Positions 33,586-42,423 of a DNA stretch of 64,000 nucleotides are shown piece by piece; position 1 is the stretch's first letter, and each line of letters opens with the position of its first letter. The notes under the pieces are model-generated. The model was not told the origin of the DNA. It saw nothing but the letters and a program-made list of their open reading frames with translations, and searched no databases. This DNA is from Spirosoma sp. (GTDB lineage: Bacteria; Bacteroidota; Bacteroidia; Cytophagales; Spirosomataceae). The stretch is from positions 124,001 to 188,000 of the forward strand of contig NZ_JAPLET010000020.1 in the NCBI RefSeq assembly GCF_026391055.1, in the 5' to 3' direction. Both the position numbers and the translations under genes were made by a program.

Positions 33586-35805
33586 ATGAATCAACCGTTT
33601 ACGACCTTTCAGGACTTTAAGAAACGCTACCCAATTCGCCCCAATGATGATGGGGCTTTGTTGGGTAGTGGCTCATATGGCAGAGTAATAAAAGTCGAAG
33701 ATCAGCTGGAAACGGAGTGGGTAGCCATAAAGATCAGCGAGTTCAAGGGGAACGACACGAAATCCCTTCGAGCCGAAGTTGAACTGGCCAAGCGAGTGCC
33801 CCGGCAGGCTAACATAGCCCGATATGATGCCTGTTACCGACTTGAGACAGATACCAGCGTCAGCGATTTTGCGATCATGAAGTACTATCCCGATGGCAAT
33901 CTGGCTGACTTATTACGACGGGAACCCCTCACACCCACCCAAAAGTACGACATCACGAAAGGCATTTTGCTGGGGCTTCAGCATCTGCACAAAAACCGGA
34001 TTGTTCACCGTGATTTTAAACCGGCGAACATCCTGATATCGCGTGATAATGCCGGGCGGTTTATTCCGAAAATTGCTGATTTCGGTCTTAGTAAACTGGT
34101 GAGCGACGATGAACTGGATAGCTCGGATTTCGACCTGAGCGATGGACGCGGTACGCCATCCTACAAAGCCCCAGAGCAGATTGAAGGGAGTCGGGTGAGT
34201 TTCAACCTCGACTTATGGGCTTTTGGCGTCATTCTGTACGAGCTAATGACGGGCGAAAAACCATTTCGGTCCGACCTGCGCAACAGCAGTGAGCAGTCTG
34301 TTCGGCGGGAGATCGAAAAGAAAATTATTACCGTTCAGCTACCCGCCCGCCTTGACCAGATTGCCGAACCGTACCAGGCCATGATTCGCCGGTGTTTAGT
34401 ACGGGATATTCACGAACGGGTTCGCAAAGAGGCCGAATTACTGGACTTGCTGGATTCTATTCCGCAACAACTGGCCGATGCGCGCGCGCTGCTTAACGAA
34501 CAACGGTACGAAGAGGCCATTTATCTATTTGACCAGATACTTGCCAAACGTGAACAGAATGCCGAAGCACTGAGCGGGATTGAGCAAAGTAGAAAAGCGA
34601 TTCAGGAACAGAAAATTAAGGAGTTGCTCGACGAAGCCGAACGGCTGGTTGCACAACAGCTTTTTGAACCGGCTAAAAGCTGCTACGAACAAGTGTTGGG
34701 CAGTGAGCCAACGCATGAAGCGGCCATTCGCGGGTTAGCCTTTTGCATCGAGCAGTTGAGACCTCAGGCAAAGCCTCAACCGAAAACTGAGGAACCTGAG
34801 TTGACCGATGCGTATGTAGAGGAGCGTACCGATGTGTTTGACGAGCCGGGCTCACCCGTCATCAATCTGCCGGTTGCCAAACACAAACCAACTGTCGAGA
34901 CCTACGCACAATTACAACGGGCAGCGACTCCATCTGCTCAGTGGGAAGCCGCACCACCAGTACCTGTTTTGCCGCCTGTTGTAAGTACACAAGTACCGGG
35001 GCGGACTTTTCCGTGGACGGCTGTCGTTCCAGCAGCTATCGTGGTGGCTGCGCTGGTTTGGTACATCAACCCATTTAGCGCAAAAACAGGCCACTCTGAA
35101 AAGCCACACAGTGTATCGGTCGCGGGTATTGGACCGGGTGCTGTTACTAAAACGGAATCTTCACCAGAGCGTTCGCAAACAGGTGCAATAGAACCCATGC
35201 CTGGTGAGACAAAAGAGTTACTGGCTACCCGTATAGATGTTGCTTATGCCAAAGCCAGGCTGGCTTACCATCGCAAAGACTATGATCGGGTAATCGAACT
35301 GACTAACAGTGCCTTACTGCTTGACCCCTCCCGAAAAGATGTGGCTTCACTGTATAAAGCCGCCATCGACGCGAAGAAAGCCGTATCTACAAATCCGCAA
35401 ATTGCCCCGGTGACGCCACCAACCGAATCTCCCAGACAGTCTGCGCCTGAAGAGACTAAACCCGATGAAGCCAAAACTACTGAAGATGCCAACAGCAAAC
35501 GGCTGAAAGAAAAGCAACTACAACAGGAGACGTACGATCAACTCATTGAAGAAGGAGTCAAAGCCATAGGTGGGAATAATAAAGCAAAGGCCATATCGAC
35601 CTTCAACAAAGCGCAGTCATTCGCGAAAGAAAATGAACTAAGTACTGCCAAAGCCGATGGAGTCTACACATTTGTGCTGGGTAAAGGCAAAAGTTATTTT
35701 GATCGAGAAGAATTCGATGGTGCTAAAGGTTGGTACTTGGTAGCACAAGCCTTGAAAGACACCGAAGAAGTCAGACGAAAAATTAAACAATCCACAAACC
35801 AGTAA
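33586..35805 (+). CDS. Transmembrane Ser/Thr protein kinase with TPR repeats
   Basis: A 739-residue Hanks-type kinase. The kinase domain, residues about 20-290, shows LGSGSYGRV (P-loop), VAIKIS (Lys), IVHRDFKPANIL (catalytic loop), IADFGLSKL (metal-binding DFG) and GTPSYKAPEQ (activation segment). A TPR-like helical region spans about 300-390. A single membrane helix lies near 475-496 (TAVVPAAIVVAALVWYI). A second TPR-like region forms the exterior part to the C terminus. All catalytic residues are present, so it should be active. The exterior TPRs may sense the exported partners encoded next to it. It is the central enzyme of the operon. Confidence 0.94.
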   Translation: MNQPFTTFQDFKKRYPIRPNDDGALLGSGSYGRVIKVEDQLETEWVAIKISEFKGNDTKSLRAEVELAKRVPRQANIARYDACYRLETDTSVSDFAIMKYYPDGNLADLLRREPLTPTQKYDITKGILLGLQHLHKNRIVHRDFKPANILISRDNAGRFIPKIADFGLSKLVSDDELDSSDFDLSDGRGTPSYKAPEQIEGSRVSFNLDLWAFGVILYELMTGEKPFRSDLRNSSEQSVRREIEKKIITVQLPARLDQIAEPYQAMIRRCLVRDIHERVRKEAELLDLLDSIPQQLADARALLNEQRYEEAIYLFDQILAKREQNAEALSGIEQSRKAIQEQKIKELLDEAERLVAQQLFEPAKSCYEQVLGSEPTHEAAIRGLAFCIEQLRPQAKPQPKTEEPELTDAYVEERTDVFDEPGSPVINLPVAKHKPTVETYAQLQRAATPSAQWEAAPPVPVLPPVVSTQVPGRTFPWTAVVPAAIVVAALVWYINPFSAKTGHSEKPHSVSVAGIGPGAVTKTESSPERSQTGAIEPMPGETKELLATRIDVAYAKARLAYHRKDYDRVIELTNSALLLDPSRKDVASLYKAAIDAKKAVSTNPQIAPVTPPTESPRQSAPEETKPDEAKTTEDANSKRLKEKQLQQETYDQLIEEGVKAIGGNNKAKAISTFNKAQSFAKENELSTAKADGVYTFVLGKGKSYFDREEFDGAKGWYLVAQALKDTEEVRRKIKQSTNQ

Positions 35806-35815
35806 AATCAATTCT

Positions 35816-36724
35816 ATGCATAAACTAATACACCCGTTCATCCTGCTGTTGTTGCTGACTGTTTTTCTGATGCCTTCCCGGCGAGTGATGGGCGGAAGCC
35901 GTGAGACGGCCAAAACCATTGTTGTCGACGAGGAATATGACCGCTACCGAAAAAGAGGGGATGATTTATTTAAAGAAGGCAAGTATTTAGAAGCCCGCCG
36001 ACAGTATCAAAACTGCCTCGAAGTACCGGGCTTTGAAAACGACACCTACGCCAAAGAGCAAATACAGGAATGTACGACCGGACTAGCTTTACGTAAGCAG
36101 GCCGATGATGCCTTTGGGCAAAAGAAAATAGCTGAAGCGCTCAACTTTCTGAATCAACTTTTGAATTTAAACCCTGAGGACCGCATCACTAAGGAGCAGT
36201 TTGCAGACCATTACGAGCGTGAAGGTAACCAACTTTTCAACCAGAATAAGTATCGTGCAGCCAGAGATAGCTATACGAAAGCGCTCAGCTACACCGCTTT
36301 GCCCACCCGGCGGGAGACGATTCGTCTTCAGATTCAAACGATCGACAAAATTTTAAAGCCATCAGTTGTTCCAAAAGTAGTAACGGGTCTGGTAGCGGTT
36401 GGTGCCGGGGCCTATGCCCTGCTTCTCAGGAATGATTACAACTCGAAATTCAGCGCCCTCAATCAGATCAGCCAAACGGCCGACCCTACGGGTAGCGGCA
36501 TCATTGCCGACCCAAATGCCTATCGGCAGTACAACGAGGCCTACAGTGCCGCCGAAGCAGCCCAACAGAAAAACGGCTTGTTTAAGGCCTGCGTTGGTGT
36601 GGCCGCCATAGCCACCGTCGCGGAATTGTACCTGTTGCTTCACAAGACTAAGCCGCGTACCAGCGCATTGCAATGGAGGTCGTCGTCGCAGTCGTGGGGC
36701 CTGGCCGTTGGTTACACGTTTTAA
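35816..36724 (+). CDS. Exported TPR protein
   Basis: A 302-residue protein starting with a hydrophobic export signal (FILLLLLTVFLMPS). It then has helical repeats consistent with three or four TPR units between residues 40 and 170 (DDLFKEGKYLEARRQYQNCL, NQLFNQNKYRAARDSYTKAL). Two further hydrophobic segments near 183-200 and 260-278 suggest membrane attachment. It begins ten bases after the kinase stop. The exterior domain of the kinase also has TPR-like repeats, so a direct interaction is plausible. No enzymatic motif was seen. Confidence 0.8.
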   Translation: MHKLIHPFILLLLLTVFLMPSRRVMGGSRETAKTIVVDEEYDRYRKRGDDLFKEGKYLEARRQYQNCLEVPGFENDTYAKEQIQECTTGLALRKQADDAFGQKKIAEALNFLNQLLNLNPEDRITKEQFADHYEREGNQLFNQNKYRAARDSYTKALSYTALPTRRETIRLQIQTIDKILKPSVVPKVVTGLVAVGAGAYALLLRNDYNSKFSALNQISQTADPTGSGIIADPNAYRQYNEAYSAAEAAQQKNGLFKACVGVAAIATVAELYLLLHKTKPRTSALQWRSSSQSWGLAVGYTF

Positions 36725-36759
36725 AATCCTATTCATACCATACAAACTTCTTACCCGTA

Positions 36760-38421
36760 ATGAATCGCTTATTTACATGTATACTTTGCTTTCTGCTCGC
36801 CTGTTGTAGCGGAGTAATGATTTTAAGTTGCAACCCGTGGGACTTACCAACTAAAAAGTCGCAGCGCGAGTGTGTTAAACCATCGGGCACGCTCAATGCC
36901 CAACCTCAACAGCGAATTGTGGATTTTTCAATCAGTGGCGGCAGTGGTACCATCGATAAAGTGGTTTGGGATTTTGGCAATGGCTCTACTGCCACCACTA
37001 CCGGCCTAACGACTAAGTACACGTATCCAGCCAATGGTACGTATACCGTGAAGACTACCCTGACAAACACCTGCGGTCTTGAAACCACACTTCAGCAGGT
37101 TGTTACGGTAAGCGATGCGGTGAAGCCCACAGTAACGTTGCAGGCTATTACTGCATATTCGGCCACCACAGCAGTAGCAGGAATGTCCATAACATCCAAT
37201 GGCAACGCACCAATTATTCGGTATGGGGTATGTTATTCAACTGTCAAACAATCACCGGAAGTCGATGCAGATCCAACGCAGTCGTTCACAACTACAGCTC
37301 CACTCAATACCGCGTTGTCGGTTTCGCTAACGGGGCTTCAGCCAAATACACTGTATTACGTACGAAGTTTTGCGGTGAACTCCGCTGGGATAATTGGTTA
37401 TAGTACGGTACAAACATTCCAGACCGGGCAGAATCCGGTGGTGGCTGTAAACGGCACTGCGAGTGTAGGTATTACAACGGCTGGGATTAATTTCATTGTA
37501 TCAAACCTTGGTAATCCGGCAGCCTATGAGTTTGGTATCTACTACTCCTCTACTACCAGTACACCGGATGTGAACAGTCCGGCTGCCAAAGTTGCCAGCC
37601 CGTCAGTAGGGAATCCTATAGTCATTACACTTAATGATCTGACGCCCAGCAAAACATACTATTATCGGGCGTATGCCAGACTGTCATCCGGCGAAATAAT
37701 CTATGGCCCTATTCTGTCCTTTACAACCCAGGCCGATCCTGTATCCCTGGATTTAATTGCCTCCGTATCGTTCAATGATAAATCGCTTCAGGATGTTAGT
37801 GGCTACAATAACCACGTGAAACTGGTTGATAATGCCACCTTTACAACGGATCGTAAAGGGCGGGCAAATTCGGCTATTCTACTCGATGGCTCGGGCGATT
37901 ATTTCTACATGGATGACAATAACACGCTGAATCCGGATGCTATGACCGTTAGTTTGTGGATTAAGCCGGAAGCCATAGCAAGCATCAACGGACGAATGCA
38001 GATTTACAATAAATCCCGCTTCAGCGATGGCCTGCCCCAGACCTATAGCTCCTTGATTAAGCTGGAAAATGACAGAGGTCCTGCTTATACGTTCATGACG
38101 GATATTAAACAAAATAGCAATTGCGAAGGTGGAAAGGGCTGGCAGGATCTGGAGTTTACCAGTCCGATCGTCCTGAATACCTGGTATCACCTGGTATTTA
38201 CCTACAGCGGCCGGTCGGCGCGAATGTACTTTAACAACGTTCTCGTCTTCAGGAAGGATGATTTTCCCGCCACCACAATCGACAAATGTCCCGGTGGGGA
38301 GCTTAAGTTTGGTGCACAGTATCAGTCGCTTCCGTGGTATTTTAAGGGTGCTATGGACGACATTCGTATTTACAAACGGGCAATTACGGACGCCGAAGTT
38401 GAAACGTTATTTAAACAGTAA
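36760..38421 (+). CDS. Surface lipoprotein with PKD, fibronectin-like and LamG domains
   Basis: A 553-residue protein with the start set at the ATG at 36760, because a longer frame from 36673 overlaps the previous gene. The signal peptide MNRLFTCILCFLLACCSGV contains several possible lipobox cysteines. A PKD domain (WDFGNGST ... YTYPANGTYTVKTTLTN) is followed by two fibronectin/Ig-like segments with the repeated TKYYxRxYA-type pattern (LYYVRSFAVNSAG, TYYYRAYARLSSG). A C-terminal LamG/concanavalin-like domain (LLDGSGDYFYMDD, MTVSLWIKPE, DDIRIYKRAITDAEV) ends the protein. Such domains bind carbohydrate or protein ligands, so it may be the outer sensor or effector of the signalling operon it closes. 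Confidence 0.87.
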   Translation: MNRLFTCILCFLLACCSGVMILSCNPWDLPTKKSQRECVKPSGTLNAQPQQRIVDFSISGGSGTIDKVVWDFGNGSTATTTGLTTKYTYPANGTYTVKTTLTNTCGLETTLQQVVTVSDAVKPTVTLQAITAYSATTAVAGMSITSNGNAPIIRYGVCYSTVKQSPEVDADPTQSFTTTAPLNTALSVSLTGLQPNTLYYVRSFAVNSAGIIGYSTVQTFQTGQNPVVAVNGTASVGITTAGINFIVSNLGNPAAYEFGIYYSSTTSTPDVNSPAAKVASPSVGNPIVITLNDLTPSKTYYYRAYARLSSGEIIYGPILSFTTQADPVSLDLIASVSFNDKSLQDVSGYNNHVKLVDNATFTTDRKGRANSAILLDGSGDYFYMDDNNTLNPDAMTVSLWIKPEAIASINGRMQIYNKSRFSDGLPQTYSSLIKLENDRGPAYTFMTDIKQNSNCEGGKGWQDLEFTSPIVLNTWYHLVFTYSGRSARMYFNNVLVFRKDDFPATTIDKCPGGELKFGAQYQSLPWYFKGAMDDIRIYKRAITDAEVETLFKQ

Positions 38422-38427
38422 ACCAGT

Positions 38428-39219
38428 TTACTGAATCTTAGTTAACACCTGTTTGGCCAGTGAATTGAACGGATGGGCTCTGTTCGTGCTGATTTTTGTC
38501 AGCATGGGCAGAGCCTTCTCTTTTTGGCCATTTTTGACATACGCCAGCGCCAGAAACCACTCCGCTTTTTGTCGGATGGTTAGCGAAGGGCTCGCCTGGG
38601 CCTTAGTTAATAACGGAATGGCTGCGCCGGGTTGTTTATTAGCCAGGTAACTCAAACCAAGAAAATAGTTTTTATAATGTACCGACTGTTTGTCGGCGGG
38701 GAGGGTTTTGAGCCGGGCGATTACCTCATCGTATTTACCCGATTTGTAATTTCTAAGTGCCTCCAGAAACTCGGTACGGGTAGAGGGTGTAAGCTCACCA
38801 GCCGGAAAGTCTTTCGTTAACTCAGTTGCCGGGTCAGATGCGAGTATTTCTGCGAAAGCGACATCCGTTTGTTGACTAGTTGTTTGCTGGTAAGTATAGT
38901 AGCCCGCTCCCAATACGACGACGATGGAGGCTGCCGCAGCCCAATACCGCCAACTGATGAACGGCCGGACAACGGACTGATCGGCCGGTGCTGTTTCAGT
39001 CCGCTCCAACTCCGCATTGTACTGGCTTTTTGCTTGTTCAAGTGCCCGTTCAATTCCCAGCGCCCGCAAGCCCATCCGGATGGTGCGCTGCCGGTCAACC
39101 TCCGCACGAAGCTCCGCATCGGCCAACAGATCACGCTCGAACGAGGCCCGGTCGGGTGCTGATAACTCGTTAGTTAAATACGCTTCAATAATCTCGTATT
39201 GATCTTCCGATAACTTCAT
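38428..39219 (-). CDS. Putative anti-sigma factor with membrane helix and TPRs
   Basis: A 263-residue single-pass protein. The N-terminal 85 residues (YLTNELSAPDRASFERDLLADAELR) resemble anti-sigma factor cytoplasmic domains of Bacteroidota. One membrane helix follows near 90-106 (YWAAAASIVVVLGAGYY). The exterior part contains TPR-like units (NYFLGLSYLANKQPGAAIPLLTKA, WFLALAYVKNGQKEKALPML). Its ATG overlaps the sigma factor stop by four bases, supporting a sigma/anti-sigma pair. It ends six bases from the stop of the convergent signalling operon, with no visible terminator between. Confidence 0.8.
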   Translation of the reverse strand: MKLSEDQYEIIEAYLTNELSAPDRASFERDLLADAELRAEVDRQRTIRMGLRALGIERALEQAKSQYNAELERTETAPADQSVVRPFISWRYWAAAASIVVVLGAGYYTYQQTTSQQTDVAFAEILASDPATELTKDFPAGELTPSTRTEFLEALRNYKSGKYDEVIARLKTLPADKQSVHYKNYFLGLSYLANKQPGAAIPLLTKAQASPSLTIRQKAEWFLALAYVKNGQKEKALPMLTKISTNRAHPFNSLAKQVLTKIQ

Positions 39220-39803
39220 AATCCTAGTTTTGTAGCGGTTTGCTGATAAAACGCTTTTAATTTTTCGGCACAGTCATAGCGCTTCGATTTAACCGATGAC
39301 TCTTTCATGCCCAGGCGCTCGGCAATCTCCCGAAGGGATAAATCGTCGACATAAAACCACTCAATTAATTTTCGACATTCGTCTTTAAGCTGCCCTAACG
39401 ACTGCCGGACGGCATTAACAACCTCCATTCGTTCCATATCTCTGGCTACATCCGTTGTATCAATGCTGTCGATGGTATCCGGCATAACGGCTCGTTTTTG
39501 GAGCCTGGCCGACTTTAGTTCCGTCAGCCATACCCGTTTACAGTATTCAAAAACAACGGTAGTGATCCGGGTGCCTGTCTGTAATTGATACTGGCCGGTT
39601 TCCAGGTTAAGCAGAAAACTCATCAGTCCTTTCTGAAAAGCATCTTCAGCATCCATCTCTGATCCACTATTTGTTAAAACCCAGTAGCGGAAAGACGGAT
39701 ACGTCTCAGCATATAAGAACGAATAGGCCCGCTCATCGCGACGGCTCAGGCCATCGAACAAGGCCTGCTCTGTTGAAAAAATAGGTAGTGGACGTATTGA
39801 CAT
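39216..39803 (-). CDS. ECF-type RNA polymerase sigma factor
   Basis: A 195-residue sigma-70 family factor. Region 2 is represented by DERAYSFLYAETYPSFRYWV and DAEDAFQKGLMSFL. Region 4 is the helix-turn-helix LSLREIAERLGMKESSVKSKRYDCAEKL. It is followed directly by its membrane-bound TPR partner. A -7-like box (TATCTTCG, 7 of 8 matches to TAnnTTTG) lies 17 bp upstream. Which genes it controls is unknown; the adjacent convergent kinase/caspase operon is a reasonable candidate. Confidence 0.88.
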   Translation of the reverse strand: MSIRPLPIFSTEQALFDGLSRRDERAYSFLYAETYPSFRYWVLTNSGSEMDAEDAFQKGLMSFLLNLETGQYQLQTGTRITTVVFEYCKRVWLTELKSARLQKRAVMPDTIDSIDTTDVARDMERMEVVNAVRQSLGQLKDECRKLIEWFYVDDLSLREIAERLGMKESSVKSKRYDCAEKLKAFYQQTATKLGL

Positions 39804-40504
39804 GGGAAAATTGGATGAGCGAAGATAGAACCTGAACGCATATCCTTTTCTCCAATGGTCAATTATTGATGTATAGGAGAGACCTGAAAAAGGTAAGTGA
39901 TTGTATCCCTGATTAGGAGAAGTTATTGTTTTGGTATTTACAGATTTAAAAAAATATCATTTCGCTACTCACCTTCTGAAAGCTTCTCCTATATAGAGTT
40001 GAAGTTAGCGTAGCAGTAAGATATATGCCTATAGTATTAGTAGGTATTATTGTTGATAAAGACTACTAATTTAGCTTCTATCCACACTATAAATAAATAC
40101 TTTTTTTAACTTTATACAATCATTAGTATACCCACCGAACCTTATATGATAACCTTCTGTCCAAAACTTGACTTTGTTCAAGTTCATACCGCTGAGACTC
40201 AAAAATCCATTGCGACTAGGTTGCTGTGGAATACACTCCTGCTGCTCTGCCGTTGGTAAATCTTCAACGTTTATCTCTATAAGCCTATTCAGGCGTTTGT
40301 TTTCCTCTTTTTTCTGAGTTCATCAGGTTTTCTCCGGAAGCAGACCTACGTGTGGACTTACGTGCCCTAACGCACTGCCTGTATGATCGATACAGAGCAA
40401 AAGGTAAGTGCCTGTTCATCTGAACGAGCTACTTCGATATGCCTACGAGTTGGGTGCAGCTTTAAGAATGCTTTCAATTTTCTACCATATCTACATCGTT
40501 TGTC
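39804..40504. other. AT-rich spacer with possible small gene remnant
   Basis: A 701-bp region without a convincing gene. A minus-strand frame stays open from 40319 to a stop at 40071 (83 codons) and reads protein-like in places (KFWTEGYHIRFGGYTND). It has no good start codon and no family I recognise, so it may be a decayed fragment. The last 150 bp should contain the promoter for the gene at 40505. The sigma-factor promoter candidate is at 39820-39827. Confidence 0.35.
39820..39827 (-). promoter_or_regulatory. Candidate -7 box for the sigma factor gene
   Basis: Reads TATCTTCG on the minus strand, one mismatch from TAnnTTTG, 17 bp before the sigma-factor ATG. Confidence 0.35.
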
Positions 40505-42349
40505 ATGATTTTACATTCACAGCGGCCCTTTTTCCGAGCGCCATTTACCTCTCAACTAGTCTGGCTGATTGGATTACTGATTCCCCTTGTCGTCCATTTC
40601 TGGACTGTTAACCGGCTGTCGGTGAATATGCCTTTTATGGACGATTATACCTTCCTGGTGGATGTCATGGTCTTTCAGCGAGGAGGTCATACGCTTCGTG
40701 AATTATTGGATATATTGCTGGCTCCCCACGGGCCGCATAAAGAGCACATGATCGTGTTTGCCCGGCTGGCTGCCCTTCTTGATTACCTGGCCGAGGGCCA
40801 TTTGAACTTCAGGACCTTGTTTTTTGTCGGCAATGCCACGCTGGTCGCTACAGTAATACTGCTCATTCATATGGCAAAGCGGGCTGGCCTGTCGGCCATA
40901 CAGACCTTGCCGGTCATGTTCCTGTCGTTTCAACCTCAGTATTATGAGTCAACAATCACCTGGGCCATTTGTGCTTTGCAGCATTTGCCGGCCCTTTTCT
41001 TCGCTTTTTTTAGCTTTTACTTACTCTTGCGTCCATCACGACTGGGGTTTATCGCCAGCTTCCCTATTGCCTTACTGGCGGTTTTTTCGAACGGAAACGG
41101 GATGGCGGTGCCCATAGCGGGTTTTGCACTCTTGCTGCTCGGTGGATTCTACAGGCGATTAGCTATATGGACTATATTTTCGCTGATGGTACTGCTGCTG
41201 TCACGCTACATGTCGTCGCTTCACGGGGCAACTATAGATTTGGCAAACCTGAGTCATCCCTTCCGCGTACTGGCTGGTTTTTTACTGGTCAGTGGGTCTA
41301 TGGGGGTGTTGGTTACCCGTTCGCTTACCGGATTAAGTGCGCTGGGGGGGTGTATACAGGGAATACTGATGGTAACAGTGCTGCTGGTTATGCTTCGCCT
41401 GACAACCGTTCGTACCTGGCTCGTACCTGCTCGTACCTGGCTGAATCGAAAACTTCCCGTTTTGCGAAGAGTCTCTATTCCGTTATCGACGGTAATTCGT
41501 GAAGAGGCTGCGCTGTTTTTTATCGGGTGTTACGTATATACCCTCGTTACATTGCTGGGTATTGCGTTTGCCCGAAGTATTGGTTGGCATTATAGCTTAC
41601 TGGTTCCCCGCTTCATCTGGTTTGCAACGGTGCTTGTTGTGGTTGGTTACGTTCTGATTATGCTACTGTTGTCGCCCGGTTATCGGTTCCGGGTGAGTAC
41701 GGTCTTTTTAGGCATCAGCTTTGGGTTTAACCTGACAGCGTATACCTGCTGTATCGGTGAAGCCACAACCATTCATAAATCGCTGATGAGTGATTTACAT
41801 AACTGGCGCGAAAATGCATTGCTGGTTACTATGCCCTCCAATGATAAGCAGTTTGACAGTTATTACAGCTTAATCATCAGAGATGCGGTGAAGGAAGGCG
41901 TCTATCGTTTGCCTCAACCTGAGTTTGAAACTGCAATTGCTCATCCGCTTGTAAACAATTACCTGCGAGTTGTGAAGAAAGAAAACTCGTTCAGCTTTGT
42001 CACACGTCATCTCGACGAGATAACAATTGATAAGGACAAACTTCCGGCGTACATGGATGACGCGTGTCTGTTATTACACTCAAACCAGCACACATTCGTT
42101 TGGCCAATTGATCAGAGCCCCTACAAATTGGCTTACTACCTGATGAATGGAAAGTCTCAGCCAGCGGGCTATGTCGCTACGCTTTATGATGACTTACTAC
42201 CTGCCTCTTCTTACCAGCTGGGTGTTTTATACAAACGGAATGATCGTTGGCACGCCGTTTATGGCATGGAGTCTATTAACGTTAACCACCGACCGTCACA
42301 AGTCAACTCAACCATCTCTCTACTGCCAACGAAACGCAGTCTCTATTAG
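40505..42349 (+). CDS. Polytopic membrane protein, candidate GT-C-fold glycosyltransferase (paralogue of 16151 gene)
   Basis: A 614-residue protein with about ten membrane helices and a C-terminal soluble tail. It shares with the protein at 16151-17899 an ordered set of motifs: PFMDDYTFLVD in loop 1, KEHMIVFARLAALL, NFRTLFF, FQPQYYESTI with LQH, and FSNGNGMAVP. The loop-1 DD fits the acidic catalytic site of GT-C enzymes. The substrate is unknown. A short internal repeat, CGTACCTGGC/CTCGTACCTG, at about 41410-41441 encodes RTWLVPARTWLN. The Asp-box protein gene follows 74 bp later. It is not next to other glycan genes. Confidence 0.7.
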   Translation: MILHSQRPFFRAPFTSQLVWLIGLLIPLVVHFWTVNRLSVNMPFMDDYTFLVDVMVFQRGGHTLRELLDILLAPHGPHKEHMIVFARLAALLDYLAEGHLNFRTLFFVGNATLVATVILLIHMAKRAGLSAIQTLPVMFLSFQPQYYESTITWAICALQHLPALFFAFFSFYLLLRPSRLGFIASFPIALLAVFSNGNGMAVPIAGFALLLLGGFYRRLAIWTIFSLMVLLLSRYMSSLHGATIDLANLSHPFRVLAGFLLVSGSMGVLVTRSLTGLSALGGCIQGILMVTVLLVMLRLTTVRTWLVPARTWLNRKLPVLRRVSIPLSTVIREEAALFFIGCYVYTLVTLLGIAFARSIGWHYSLLVPRFIWFATVLVVVGYVLIMLLLSPGYRFRVSTVFLGISFGFNLTAYTCCIGEATTIHKSLMSDLHNWRENALLVTMPSNDKQFDSYYSLIIRDAVKEGVYRLPQPEFETAIAHPLVNNYLRVVKKENSFSFVTRHLDEITIDKDKLPAYMDDACLLLHSNQHTFVWPIDQSPYKLAYYLMNGKSQPAGYVATLYDDLLPASSYQLGVLYKRNDRWHAVYGMESINVNHRPSQVNSTISLLPTKRSLY

Positions 42350-42423
42350 GTGACTGACTATCACTTTATAGGTCTTTTGTTTGCCAAGGTTCACCCGTTC
42401 AGTCAATCAAATTTTATCCACAC

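Noticed and set aside
40071..40319. Possible gene on the minus strand with protein-like composition
   Set aside because: It has no start codon near its 5' end, no family resemblance and an adjacent stop, so I mention it only as a possible remnant.
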